Of a DNA stretch of 64,000 nt, positions 46,245 through 58,458 are shown piece after piece. The notes beneath the pieces were generated by a model. The model was not told the DNA's origin. It searched no databases and worked only from the letters and a program-made list of their open reading frames with translations. The translations under genes and the position numbers were made by a program. This DNA comes from Dactylis glomerata (lineage: Eukaryota; Streptophyta; Magnoliopsida; Poales; Poaceae). Each line of letters starts with the position of its first letter. The first letter of the stretch is position 1. The DNA lies in NCBI GenBank assembly GCA_007115705.1, contig QXEO01000411.1, forward strand, positions 2,294,001 to 2,358,000, read 5' to 3'.

Positions 46245-46623
46245 CAATTGGATTGGTGACTTGGTAAGTATCCCACCACATTGCTGCTAGTCCCTCTAGC
46301 AGGTGGGCAGTGAATCTAATCTTTTCAGCATCTGTGCAATCACAGGTGACTAAGTCCTTACTGACTGAACGCAGCCAGTCATCGGCCACTATTGGGTCTG
46401 TGGCGGATGAAAACTTATTGGGTCTGAGCTTCAGGAAACGAGCTAGTCGGTCCACTTGAGGTGGGGGTGGTGGATTGTTGTTGTTGTTGTTCATGAGGTT
46501 GGTGCTTGCTTGGATGAATTGGGTCATCATCTGCATGAGCTGGGCTTGACCTGTGGCTAACTGTTGGACCACATCATAGGGGTTGTTGATGTTGTTGTTG
46601 TTGCTTTCACGGCGAGGCGGCAT
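46245..46623 (-). pseudogene. A1 gag, N-terminal part (split by A2)
   Basis: The start is chosen at ATG 46621-46623 (MPPRRE), the usual start in this gag type, although the frame is open further upstream. An Asn-rich and Gln/Met-rich N-terminus (NNNNINNPYD, QLMQMMTQF) and a run of Pro are followed by the gag domain start, with RFLKLRPNKFSS and MWWDTYQ. It is cut after codons for Ile-Glu-Gly by A2 and resumes at 33793. Confidence 0.85.
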
Positions 46624-47189
46624 CTGAGGTGGTTTTAGCAAAGGTGAGTAATAGATAGGTAGAACTAAAGAAGAAAATTTTCCTACCCATGCACAAACAA
46701 CAAACCATGCAACAAACAAACATAAACCAAACAATCATTGAAAAAAAATCTTTTTGATAAGTTTTGGAAAAACACGCTAACAAAATAATATGGTCATACA
46801 CCAATTTTGTATGATCATAGAAGCATCTATAAATCGTTGGTTCTATAAACTAGAATCTTGGTGGTCTATTCTATTATAGTTTCAATGTTCCATTTCTTAT
46901 TTCCACTTCCCAATGCATAGTTGGTGTTGGGCAACCTTCATATCCACATTTCCTCGAGCTCTTTGTTGGTCTTCAATGTAGTTCTTCTGTCCTTTCTTGA
47001 TGGTTCCGAGAGTTGGTTCATCTAAGGGAATCATTTGAAAATGAAGTAGGGGAGAAATACAAGGAGTTTTCAAGATGCAAACATTCCTTTTAAAATTTAA
47101 ATCGAAGTAAGATGAGATAGAGATTTTTATTCTAGGGTCTTCCTATCTCTAATCCAAACCTAGGGTCTCGATCCTACAGGCAACACTAT
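46624..47189 (-). other. A1 leader
   Basis: Between PBS and gag. The part at 46787-46860 matches the A3 leader around the E1 insertion. A short degenerate frame at about 46880-47030 could be a relic of ORF1. Confidence 0.6.
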
Positions 47190-47201
47190 GCTCTGATACC
47201 A
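47190..47201 (-). other. A1 primer-binding site, initiator tRNA-Met
   Basis: The minus strand reads TGGTATCAGAGC, three bases from the 5' LTR. Confidence 0.95.
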
Positions 47202-47674
47202 TTCTGTAGCGCCCTGCCTTTTGCTAAAGACAGAACTCCTGTGTTAAGTGCCATTCCCTGGATCAGTAGATAGCACCACAGTACAAAATAAGTAATCATT
47301 GCAATAGCATCAATATTACAACATAAATCCAGTTACATAGGTCTTCAATCTTACGAGTACACAGCATAAAGCATAGTTGCAGTGAGCCTCCATTCTTCAT
47401 CACGTGCCACGGGCAGACATGTTGGAATGTAGTCTCGAGATCCTACTCCTGGTTCCTTACTCGAAATAAAACCTGCACGTTTGAATATGCAGCCCCAGAG
47501 GGGTCAGTACAATGATGTACTAGCAAATGACACATATTTGGTGGCATTTTGTGGAAAGACTATACTACATGACATTTGGCTGGTGGATCTTAAAGGCTGA
47601 TTTGCATAAAGCAAGTTTTATCCTATCAAAACATTTTTAAAACATTCAGATTTTTCTTTAAGGTCAAGGTAACC

Positions 47675-48395
47675 CCCAGATGATAACCACCACACAAACC
47701 TTGGGTTGATAGCCAAGTTGTGTAGCTCTGGGTAGTAACTCAACAAAACATGAATAACTCTCAGGTGATAACCACCACATACCATGGGTTGATAGCCAGG
47801 CATATGGCCCTGAGTAGCTTGATTCAATTAAAGCCCCAAGATAATCCTTAGGTGATAACCACCACACATGTCCTGAGTTGATAGTCAGGTGTGTAGCCCT
47901 AATTAAGTAGCTAGTCTTGAGATTGGTGAGGACCCTTAGGTGATAACCACCATACATGTCCTGAGTTGATAGTCAGGTGTGTAGCCCTAAGTAGTCACTA
48001 TTCAAGTTTGGTTCAATTAAAGCCCCAAGATAACCCTTAGGTGATAACCACCACACAAGTCCTGAGTTGATAGTCAGGTGTGTAGCCCTAAGTAGCTAGT
48101 CTTGGGATTGGTGAGTACCCTTAGGTGATAACCACCACACATGTCCTGAGTTGATAGTCAGGTGTGTAGCCCTAAGTAGTCTTCAAGTTTTAATTATTCT
48201 GAAAAGGTGATGAGATTCCTTTCGCGCGACATGTTCTCTCTCTGTTCCTAGGTACAACCAATACAAAGTACTCTCAGGTGATAACCACCACACATGTCCT
48301 GGGTTGATAGCCAGGTGTGTAGCCCTGAGTTGTGTACTCTCAGGTGATAACCACCACACATGTCCTGGGTTGATAGCCAGGTGTGTGGCCCTGAG
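47675..48395 (-). repeat. A1 hairpin-forming tandem array, 5' LTR copy
   Basis: Eight units as in the other LTR. The unit with CCCGA at 27812 reads CCTGA here, restoring the inner stem, so the mismatch arose after insertion. Confidence 0.85.
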
Positions 48396-51091
48396 TAGCC
48401 ACAAGATTGCACCCAGGTGGTTCATTAGGTTATTAATTTTCATCTTTACAAATCATACACAGTATGGCATTGGCATCATCATTTTCATAAATTTGATATT
48501 CAATCCTAGCAAGGTAGGGTTTGAGGGATAGCTTCACACTACTAGGATCTAAGCATTTGCAAAGTCTTTGCAACTGAAAACATTTGAACACCTATCATGC
48601 ATACTACATTAAAAACACTAATGCAGTATTTGAAAAGTAGGTCAAGAATGTGTGTCACTTGCCTTTTTGAAGATCACGACGTTTCACTTCTCTCAACTAA
48701 GCACGTAGCTCTTCGCACAAACTATAGCACAGAAATAACATAACATAAATATATCATTCAGACACAAGCAAATAATTCAAACAATTGAAAAGGTGTTTGT
48801 TTAACAATTTAGATTTATTGAGATGTTATGACAAGAAAGATATGGTAAAGGATCATGATTTGTGAGATATGAGTCGGAGAGCTTAGTGGGGAAAGATCAA
48901 TACGATTTGAGAGAGAATTGGACTAGGCAAATATATAATTGATGAGGTTTTTGTGCTTTATTAAAGCATATAAGAGTTTTAGGAATAGCTCATGTGTAAT
49001 AAATTACACAAGAGTCAATTTGTGCAACTACAACACTATTGAGTAAATGTGACAACAATTACTCTTAAATAGTATCTACTGCACTAGGAACTTGGCTAGG
49101 TTTTAGGAATGCTTGAACTACTCAATTAGCACATTTGCAAGTTGAATAGTTCAATACATGTGAACAAGGCTAAGTAGGTATTGAATTGGGTATGAATGAT
49201 TGATATTTGAGGACATAGCTCAAATGGTTCATTGATCAACATGGTGTATAACACATACTATGGTAGGGGTTATAACAACACCACATTAACAAAATAGGAT
49301 TTAGGTTTGGGCTAAATTCATATTGTACTCAAGTAGCACAATTGCAATTTGAATAAATATGAATTAGGCAAAATAAGTTTAGATGAACAAGACATAATTG
49401 ATGAAGCCTTTATGCTTTATCAAAGCATGAATGAAACTTGGAATAACTCATGTGAACTACATCACACAAGTGTCAAATAGTGCACAACCATACTATTGAG
49501 TAAATGTGACAACAATTACTCTTAAATAGTATGCATAACACTTAGACATTGGGTAAAGATTCATGAAACATTGTGTTACTCAATTAACTCATTTGTTAAT
49601 TGAATAGTTCTACACATGAAATTAGGATCAAGTGGACAGAGGATTGAGTATGGGTAGATAACATTTGAGATTATGGTTTAAGGTTTCTATTGGGTACATG
49701 GAGTATTGGATAAGTGCTATAATGTTGATTAGATTAACACCACAAAGATAGCAAGAATAGAATCTATGATTGAGATGTATCACACTTTACTCAAATAACA
49801 CAATTATAATTTGAATATGTGTGAACTAGACAAGATAGGTCTAAGTAGATATGATCTTGATCAAGATGTTATTTAGATAACATTGATGACTAGGTATGAT
49901 TATAGGATTTGCTATGGTAGAAGGAAACATTATGGAACAAAAATAGATTTATTCTTATAATGGAAATTACTCAAATCCTCATATTAGAATTTGAATAATT
50001 GTGAAGTGGTTCGGGAAATTATGGGAGTGATGCTACTGGATAGCTAGCAGTAAGACAAAGCTACTGCAATTGGATTCATTCCAAAATATGTTTTAGAATT
50101 CAATTTGTGATCAGAATAGTGTTTTGGACAAATTTGAATGCACAAAGTGTGTGCACGTATCAACTTTGAAATTTCTTGATTCTATGATGTTCTACAAGTT
50201 GAGAGGATTCCAGAGACTACAAATTTGTAATTTTTTGATTATCAGAACTAAAGATATGAATTTAACAAGTAAACAGAAGGTTTGATTCAATTCTGAAATT
50301 AGTTTCAAATTGAACCCATAAAATATGAAGTTTTATTGTACTACTGGATTCTATATGTTCTAAGGATTCCAACGGTATATTATTTACTATTTTTCGAGTT
50401 ACAGATCAAAAGTTATGATTTTTCAAAGATTTGGATCAATTCTGATTTGAAAAAACTATTTGAATTATGTTTTGATCCGAGGCTGGCCACGTGGCGTGTC
50501 CTTACTGGAGCGTACCGGTTCGGGTGGATCCGCGATGTGGAGCGTTGGATCAAGTGAGATCTGGACGGATGAGATCTGTTGATACCGGTTCACTTAAGTG
50601 AACTGTTCTAGGCGATTAGATCTCGATCCGACGGATAGGATTAAACGGAGGGGGAGAAGCTCACCTAGGGTTAGGGTTCGAGTCGCCGGCTGCGAGCTCC
50701 GGCTCTGGGCGTGGACGACGGTGAAGCTCTGGTGGTCCAAATCGATGAGGGAGTTGCGGACGGTGTGTGGAGGAGGACGGCGATCTCGTTTGCTTGGTCG
50801 TCGTCGACGATTGCTTCCTGCAGAGGAGGAGAGACACTGCCAGAGATGGAGGCGGCGTCAGCCTTTTTCGATGCCGTCGGTCCGGGGAATCCCTAGGGGA
50901 ATGGAGGCATTAGGGAGAAGCACAGAGGTGAGAGGAGGGCTAGGGTACCAAAAGGAGGTGGCGGGGTCACCTGGTCACGTCGGAATCGACGATGGACGCC
51001 ACGGGTACCTGCAGACTCCGGCGAGAAATTCCGCCAGCCTGGCGGCGATTCGGAGGGAAAGGGAGAGGGCGAAGGCGGAGGAGGTCCAGGG

Positions 51092-51102
51092 CCTTTTATA
51101 GG
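51092..51102 (-). promoter_or_regulatory. A1 LTR TATA box
   Basis: CCTATAAAAGG on the minus strand, in the GC-rich part of the 5' LTR, conserved at 30753-30763. Confidence 0.55.
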
Positions 51103-51925
51103 TGCAGTGGGAGATCAAAACGGGCAGGAAATAAAGGGGATTAAGAGAGAGGGGGCGAGTTACTGCGGAGGAAACCGTCGTCGGCGTGGTTAACGCGAGG
51201 AAGAAGAAGGCCAGGCTGATCGGCGGGTCCCACATGTCGGCGAAGGGGAGAGAGGAAGCTGGGTACCGTTTCGGAAATCCCCGGGGTGGGCCGCGGGCTG
51301 CTTCTCCATACTGGGCCGAAGGGTTCCCGGAGGCCCTTTTTATATTTTTTTCCTTCTCTCTTTCTTTTCCTTTTCTGGTTTCTTTATTTCTTTATAGATT
51401 TTGCATATTCAATTCAAATGGCTTCAAACCAAATTGTAAAATTTTCTAAAATTCCAAGCAACATTCCAGAATAGTAACAAACATGTTTTCCCAAAATAAA
51501 ACAAGATTTTCAAAAGGCTTTATAAATTTAGCAAAAGGCTTTGCTTGCATAATACAAAAATAGATATAGGGTTTTCAACTAATCCTTTTTAAAATAGAGG
51601 ATATATTTTATGAATAACATTTTGAAATCTATTTTCAAACAATGTTTTAGAAATGTAATCCTTTAAAGGATATCACATTTTGAAAATCACTCCTTTGCGA
51701 GCAAGCTTGCATAGGTTTTAAATAAAAACAAAATAATACTTTGAAATCTTGTTTTCTCAAATGAGTTCTTTAAGAACAATAGAAAGTTTAAAATAGTTTT
51801 CTAATAAAGCCTTCAAATAGACTCAAAAGTTTTAAATCCCTGTGAATTTATAATCATCTCAAGCATAACAAAAGCAAAAAAAAAATTCCCCAAAATTTGA
51901 TAAAATCTTGGGATGTTACATTACC

Positions 51926-53035
51926 AAGGTGCAAAAAGATTTGCTAGTTAATGCTTCAAGAGAAAAACAAGCGTGTGAAATATGCACTAGAGGAGGTGCT
52001 ACTACTCAAGATCCCTTATATCCTGAAGGGCATCCTAAGAGAATCGAGCAAGATTCTCAATGCACTTCAAGTGATGATATTCCTTCAAAGAAGAAGAAGA
52101 AGAAGAAGCATAAAACAGTTGCAGAATCTTCCGAAACAAGTAAAGATCCTAATAGTGTTTCTATTTCGGATGCTGAAACAGAAAGTGGTGATACTTCCAA
52201 TACAGAAGAAGTTTTAGAGGAACCAGAAAAGCTTGCCAAGAATGCAAAGTACACAAAGGAAGACTTCATTGCCAACAAGCATGGTAATGAGAGAGAACCT
52301 TGGGTGCATCAACCAATGCCTTTTCCTGGTAAGAAATATAAATCTAAGGAAGAAGAACACTACAACAGGTTTTGTGAATGGATGAGACCTTTATTTCTGC
52401 AAATTCCTTTGACTGAAGCTATTAAAATGCCTCCTTATTCAAAGTATATGAAAGATATTGTTACTAACAAAAGGAAGATTCCTAGTGAGAAAATTTCCAC
52501 TTTACTTATTAATTACTCTTTTGATGGTAAAGTTCCGGAAAAGCTTGGAGATCTAGGTATACCAACTATTCCTTGCTCTATTAAAAATAACTATGTTAGA
52601 ACTGCTTTATGTGATTTGGGAGCTGGAGTTAGTGTGATGCCTTTTTCCCTCTATAAGAGACTTGATCTAGAAAAATTGGTATCGACTGATATATCTTTGC
52701 AAATGGCTGATAAATCTACTACTATTCCTATTGGTATATGTGAGAATGTTCCTGTTCAGGTTGCTAATAATATGTCTATTATTCTTGGGAGACCTTTTCT
52801 AAACACTGCAGGTGCCGTTATTGACTGCAACCAAGGAAAAGTCACTTTTAATGTTAATGATAAAGAACACATGGTTTATTTTCCCAAGAAGATTGATAGA
52901 AAATATGCTCTAAACTCAATCAAGAATATTGAGACCATCAGAGTTGGTCAAATTATTTGTTCAGAGCCAAAGCCCAAAGAAGAATATCAAATTGTCATGA
53001 TTGCGACAATGCCTATCAAGGTCGAGGTAACATAA
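51926..53035 (+). pseudogene. B gag C-terminus and aspartic protease
   Basis: Continues the frame of 26958-26960 after the A1 insertion. A degenerate zinc knuckle (CEIC, then no proper His and Cys) is followed by a Lys run and an acidic linker. The retropepsin domain has the catalytic motif DLGA (52613-52624), with Leu in place of the common Ser or Thr as is usual for Athila-type proteases, and the ILGRPFL motif near 52781-52801. It stops with TAA at 53033-53035. No reverse transcriptase follows, although it normally would in a full element. This is the processing enzyme of the polyprotein, here cut off from its gag. Confidence 0.85.
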
Positions 53036-53859
53036 TCATTAAGTGAAATGCAAAGTTTTGCTTCATAAAAAAGTGGTTTGGTAACAAGACTTGATCAACC
53101 TTGTTAACAAAGTAGTTTTTGAATGAACAAAGCTATGTTTTCACCGCATTTACTTTTGTTTCTACCTTGTCCACTTTTGTTTCCGCTGTTTAGTTTCATA
53201 TTAGAGTATCTTAGAGCTGCTGTAAGCTTGGTTTGGATTTGCTTTCTATTGTTCCATCTTCGTTTTCCTGAGTTTTATTCTCTTATCAATTTCTGAAAAA
53301 TCCTCGAAAATAAAGTTTCTCGAAAAATGCTGGAAAATTCTTTTTAAATTTTTATGTCAAAAATGGGGCAGAGAGGCACCTGGGAGACCTCAGGGGGACC
53401 CACCATGCCACCTCAGCACTAGGGGGTGCAGCCCAAGCCTGGCCACGCCGTGGCATGGTGAGGGGGGCCCCCTGGCCCTCCAGTTACCTCTCCACCCTCA
53501 TTTCCTTCTCTCTCCTAAAATATCTCCACACCTCAGCTCAAACCCGTGTTCTTGCTGTTCTTCCTTGCGATTTTTCGATCTCCTTGCTCAGCCCATCTTT
53601 GCTGCTGAGATTTGGAGCATTTGTTCTCCGGTATGTGACTCCTTCGATGGTCCAATTAGAATTTTGTTTAGTGGAGTATTTCTTGAGTATTTTAGCTCTA
53701 TAGGTGACAGGTGAAATGAGTTTTCATACTTGTTCTTTTGTTTAGAAATGTTATTTTGATGCATGTTAGCCATCTTGTAACTCCCTATAGTAGTTTCCTA
53801 CATTTGGTTGTCTCAAAATCATTTTTTATGAGGTTTGTTAAAAAATTCAAAAAAGGGAA
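53036..53859 (+). other. B intergenic region with U3-like segment
   Basis: About 53365-53480 resembles the U3 of the B LTR (21515-21580), including a GC-rich foldback: CACCATGCCAC (53401-53411) pairs perfectly with GTGGCATGGTG (53450-53460). A pyrimidine-rich leader-like part follows. It may be an internal promoter for the next ORF, which is inference. Frames here are not coding. Confidence 0.55.
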
Positions 53860-55080
53860 ATGGACAACTACACCTATGGAGAAGTCTTTGAAAGAGAAGC
53901 ACCAAGGGCATCAAGGCCTTCAAGATCCACTGCTCAATATAGGACATCCTACAATGAAGATCTTATGTCACCGAACATTGGCGATGAGGGGGATGATGGA
54001 GATGTGCATCCATCCACCTTCCCTTATGCTAACTTTTTGAGTGATGCAGGGATTCTTGAGGATTTCTTACTCCTCGTTAACAGGGTTGGATTGACTACAT
54101 ACATGATGGATGAGAGTAATCAATATGCTCTGCTCACGAATATTTTTAATGAAAGCTTTAAATTCACTAACTCTCATTTCAAGCCTTCCATTGCATTTAA
54201 AATTTATGATAAGTCTATCACCATGTCTTTGGTGCAAGAGCTTACATTTCAAGCAGCAATTGGGATTGGTGGTTCGTTTGGTTGACTACCTTTATATGAG
54301 TTGTACACAGGGTCCGGTCTAGAGAAGTTTTGTGGTATTCTAGGTATTCCCATGTTTGGGACAGCCAAGAAGATTCTGCATCAACCCACTGATTTGTTGG
54401 AGCTCTACCGTGGAGTAACTAATGATGATGACCGTATAGCACAGCATGGCAAGATAAGAAACATTCAACTCCTAGCTATTAGATATTTTACTTACTATCT
54501 TGCCACTAGTATTCTTGGTGGGGGGAACACTAGCAATATCTCTAACTATCATTTAGCTTTTCTAGCTACTGCGCTTGATGTTAGCAAAAAGTATAACCTC
54601 GGTGCTCTTATTGCTCGTCGCCTAGCCGCTAGAGGACCTATTTATGGAGGCATTATTGCTGCGCGCATTGTTACTGCTCTAGGACTTTCTATTGCTCCTA
54701 ATGATATATTGTTGGCCCCACAGAGGCTCGATCTTGCTGCCATGAAGCTCCATCACTTTGTTACTGCTAACGCATGTGCAGGGAAATTAGTTTATAGGAT
54801 GTTATTCACTGAGGGAGAAGAAAGGGAAGTTCCCTTGCCGCAGCCCAGTTTATTCAGTATTTGCAGGGGACCATGGTCGCGCTCGAAGGAGGAGTTGGAT
54901 GAGCAGCTCAGGTTACTCGGCTTCCACGTACAGCATGGCGCTATCGACCAGGAGGAAGAGGAGGCGCCAGCTGACCATTACACCATGTACCACGCCGGGG
55001 CGTCCTCGAGCTCATATCAGGACGAAGGTGCTTCTTCGTCATATTTTGGGGGCACCACTTCATGCCCGAGCTGGGATTGA
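53860..55080 (+). pseudogene. B ATHILA-type ORF, one nonsense codon
   Basis: A single frame of 406 codons from ATG 53860 to the stop at 55078-55080, broken by TGA at 54283-54285. The second half (from about 54301) has the pattern of the plant ATHILA ORF family: the stretch IRNIQLLAIRYFTYYLATSI, NLGALIARRL, and YGGIIAARIV. The last 60 residues are acidic and then rich in Ser, Tyr and Gly. In Athila elements an extra ORF lies downstream of pol; here pol is missing and the ORF follows the protease. Its role is not established. I see no clear membrane anchor, so I do not call it envelope. Confidence 0.7.
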
Positions 55081-55102
55081 TCTCCACTTAGGCCAAAAGC
55101 CT

Positions 55103-55117
55103 AAGCTTGGGGGGAGG
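55103..55117 (+). other. B internal polypurine tract
   Basis: AAGCTTGGGGGGAGG right after the last ORF, nearly the same as the 3' PPT and 1.94 kb before it. Confidence 0.75.
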
Positions 55118-57045
55118 TACGCCGACAATACACTCATCTATATATCATATTTTGTCGGTACTTTGTATATCCATGTTTCGCTTTCTTTTCTTTGATTGTT
55201 CTTGTTCTTATTGCTACTTTCCAAAACACAAAAAGACCAAAAATATTTCGGTAGTTTCTCTTTGTTTTTCTTTTTAGTTCTCTAGCTTTGGTTTGCTTTA
55301 CTTCCTGTTTTCGATTTGATATTTGAAAAATCCAAAAATATTTTGCTTTGTTTGCTTTTTCCTTCTTTCCTTGTTGCAAAATTCGAAAACCCAAAAATAT
55401 TTGTTGTTCTTCTTCGGTTTTGTAAAGTTTGTTGCAGAGTTCAGTCTCCCATGACTCCAATGGAGCTTGGTATTCACTTCATATTATTGAAGCCACACAA
55501 GTGAAAGGCAATAATGATGACATATGCGACTCAAGATGTGGTAAGAGGCTGGTATGAACTCTATTTGTTTTCATTTTTGTACATATACTCATCTATGTGG
55601 ACATGCTTAGACTGTTCATGTAAGGTATATGTTATCTAATGGATGCTTTGTAGTTCTTGCTCTCATATGATTAGTTCCAATCTACTAATAGTTTGTAGCA
55701 TGTCATGTAGATGCTTGCTTCCATTGTTTTATTCATAATATGGTATGACATTGTGGTATCCTCCTCTGAAAGTTTCATTTGAATCGACTTGGCACATGCT
55801 CAAGCATGCATATGACTGAACAAAAAGTCAATTAAGCCTCGATGATTTACTTTCCCTCAGAGTTCTTGTATCATTTTTATGCCTATATTAATTTTGTTTT
55901 GTCGCAAGCATGATTATGACAGTTATTGCTCTCTTGATTGTCGCTTCCCAGTCCTTTGCTAGCCTTCACTTGTACTGAGAGAGAATGCTTCTCGTGCATC
56001 CAACTCCTAAAAACCAAGTAACCCCAAAGAGTCCACTATAAATTCCTATGCATGGTATTTCAAAGCCATTCCAAGTAAATTTTCATGTGCTACCTTTCAA
56101 AACTTTCAAATACTTCTCATTTTGTGCCACTGTTTTTAGCTCATGAGGACGTAGTGGTCGGAATTGCTATCTTCCATATTAAATTAAGTACCCTTCAACT
56201 TGCATGCTTCATCTGCTCATCATTAATTTTGCAAGGGAGCTGGTCAGACCATTGTAATCTAAATCTTAAAAAAAGGCACTCCTCCATGGTATGTGAAAGT
56301 TGGTGGGCACCCGATGGAATCGGCTAGCCATGGTTTGAGAAAGGAAAAAAGGTGGGGAGGAGTACCAAAGCTTTATAAAATAGCACCAATGTGCCAAATT
56401 TTCAAAGAACTCGGAACCGCTCTCACTTGTTTAGTATGGAAGATAGCAAGATCCCATTGCCAGTCGTTGACATGAAACAACCACCTCTCAAAAGAAATTT
56501 TTATCTCTATTTTACAAATGAAAAGCTCTAGCACATGTTAAATCAATGCTTCCCTCTGCGAAGGGCCTTTCCTTTACTTTTATGTTGAGTCTTCATCTTC
56601 TAACTTTAAGCACTTTCTTGAGAGCATAGCTGTTATTCTTAGTGTAATGTGCTTGTCCCAGAACACGGTTAATTGTGGTATAACTTTGATACTTGTATCT
56701 TTAATATTTTTACTTCTAGTCTTCCCTTGGACTTCGGAGGTGCCTCAGCATTTATATTTTGCTCCACAAATAAAGGCAAGCGGGATACCACTTTTCCATA
56801 CATTTTATGAACATTACAATCTTGTAGCTTCTTATGTTCATGATGCTTGCTATTAATATATTGGCGCTCTTTCATAGCTTGCCTGACTATGAGGTAACAT
56901 TATTTGCATATTTCTTATTATGAGTTGCCTGAGTACTTGATCATATAGTAGGAATATATGCATCTTATGAAGCAAATGTGTTCGTGAAAGTTTCTTTTAT
57001 CGCTCTCAGTTGTTAACTAAATTGCTTGAGGACAAGCAAATAGCT
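55118..57045 (+). other. B 3' non-coding block
   Basis: About 1.9 kb without a credible gene between two polypurine tracts. A large part is homologous, in reverse orientation, to 3078-4977 in E1. Confidence 0.65.
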
Positions 57046-57058
57046 AAGCTTGGGGGAG
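57046..57058 (+). other. B 3' polypurine tract
   Basis: AAGCTTGGGGGAG directly before the 3' LTR. Confidence 0.85.
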
Positions 57059-57059
57059 T

Positions 57060-58458
57060 TGATATGTCAAAAACATATCCACTTTCCCGAACACTTTTGC
57101 TGTTGTTTCTCCTCTAATTTGTGTGTTTTGAATACAACTAACATAGACTAACGCTGTTTTCAGTAGAATTGCCCTGGTGTCTTGTTTTTGTGCAGAAATC
57201 CAACTTTCAGGAAAAATCCCGAAAAATACTGCAAAATTCCTATTCTACCAGAAGACCCACGGAGCCAGAAGACGAGACAGAGAGGGGCTGGGAGGCAGGC
57301 TCACCACCAGGGGGCGCAGCCCAGGCCTGGCCGCGCCGGGTGGTGGTGAGACCATCCCAGCCGCCTCCTCGAGCCCCCCTTTCGCCTACATATACCCTTC
57401 GACCTGAAACTATCGGGGGTTGGGCGTTTTTCCCAGATAGAGTTCCGCTGCGCTGCCACCATCAGAAACAATGATTCAGAACCAGAAACTCCGTTCTAGC
57501 ACCCTGCCAGGACGGGGATTTGGAGGAGATCTTCATCACCATCATCACCGATATCTCTCCATCAACCATCCATGACTCCCCCATCCATGTGTGAGTAATT
57601 CCCGCTGTAGGCGAAGGGGATGGTAGGGATTGGATGAGATCATTCATGTAATTTGCTATGAGATTGTTAGGGCATGGTGCCTAGTATCTATTGTTAGTGC
57701 TTATGACATTGTTGCAACTTGTTGTGATTAATGCTTGTCACTTTGGGCCCGAGTGCCATGATTTCAGATCTGAACTTGTTATTGTTTTATGATGATACTT
57801 GTTGTTTATGATCTTACCTGCAAGTTGTATACACATATCATTGTCCGAAACCCGAGGCCCCAAAGTGACAGCAATTGGGATAATCGGAGGGGATGGCTGT
57901 GATGTGAGGATCACATGTGTTCACCGAGTGTTAATGCTTTGCTCCGGTACTCTATTAAAAGGAGTACCTTAATTACCAGTAGATTCCCTTGAGGCCCTGC
58001 TACAAATAGGCTGGTAGGACAAAAGATGTCGTGCAAGTTTCTCATTGCGAGCATGCACGACTATTTATGGAACACATGCCTATGGTTGTTTAGTACTAGG
58101 ATGCTTTATCATTATTTATCTGCAATTGCCCATGTCTTACTGATTTCATGAATTATCTTATCCATGCAATGCCCATTCATCCATCCCTATGCCTACAGTA
58201 TTTCATCCTACTGTTTACTATTGCTACTATTATCGTCTTTAGTTTATTATTATTGCTACTATTTTACTACTACCACCACTATAAAACTATTGCTACTGAT
58301 AAACCGCTGCGAGCAAGTCTGTTTCTAGGTGCAGCTGAATTGACAACTCATCTGTTAAGCCTTATAAATATTCTTTGGCTCCCCTTGTGTCGAATCAATA
58401 AATTTGGGTTTTACTTCCCTCGAAGACTGTTGCGATCCCCTATACTTGTGGGTCATCA
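57060..58458 (+). repeat. B 3' LTR
   Basis: 1399 bp from TGATATGTC to GGGTCATCA. It carries the U3 hairpin at 57300-57350 and the empty Helitron site (TTATAAATA followed by TTCTTTGG) at about 58363-58379. Confidence 0.95.

Larger units (their letters stand above)
26961..51920 (-). mobile_element. Tekay/Del-like gag-only LTR retrotransposon A1, inserted in B gag
   Basis: LTRs 26961-31580 and 47205-51920 are in reverse orientation; the duplication TTACC lies at 26956-26960 and 51921-51925. Without A2 the internal part is only about 3.2 kb, shorter than one LTR. It carries an initiator tRNA-Met PBS (47190-47201), a leader, gag (46245-46623 plus 33203-33793), and ORF2 (31778-32476). No protease, reverse transcriptase or integrase is present. 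The layout fits the known class of large terminal-repeat elements that keep only gag (TR-GAG). Confidence 0.9.
47205..51920 (-). repeat. A1 5' LTR
   Basis: 4716 bp with the same termini as 26961-31580. It contains the same hairpin array (47675-48395), the duplicated AT-rich unit (about 48840-49750), and TATA box CCTATAAAAGG on the minus strand at 51092-51102. It retains the roughly 97 bp lost in the other LTR. Confidence 0.9.
21283..58458 (+). mobile_element. Athila-like LTR retrotransposon B, host of nested insertions
   Basis: LTRs at 21283-25365 (with a Helitron inside) and 57060-58458 flank the element, with the duplication ATGTG at 21278-21282 and 58459-58463. A perfect tRNA-Asp-type PBS follows the 5' LTR and a PPT precedes the 3' LTR. 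Coding parts are gag and protease (25430-26960 plus 51926-53035) and an ATHILA-type ORF (53860-55080). Reverse transcriptase, RNase H and integrase are absent, so it is non-autonomous. Without A1 and the Helitron it would be about 9.5 kb. The first 200 bp of the two LTRs differ at roughly 8 percent of sites, many of them transitions, so it is older than its insertions. Confidence 0.9.

Noticed and set aside
53860..55080. Envelope-like gene
   Set aside because: I see no signal peptide or clear transmembrane anchor. The pattern fits the ATHILA ORF family, so I do not call it envelope.
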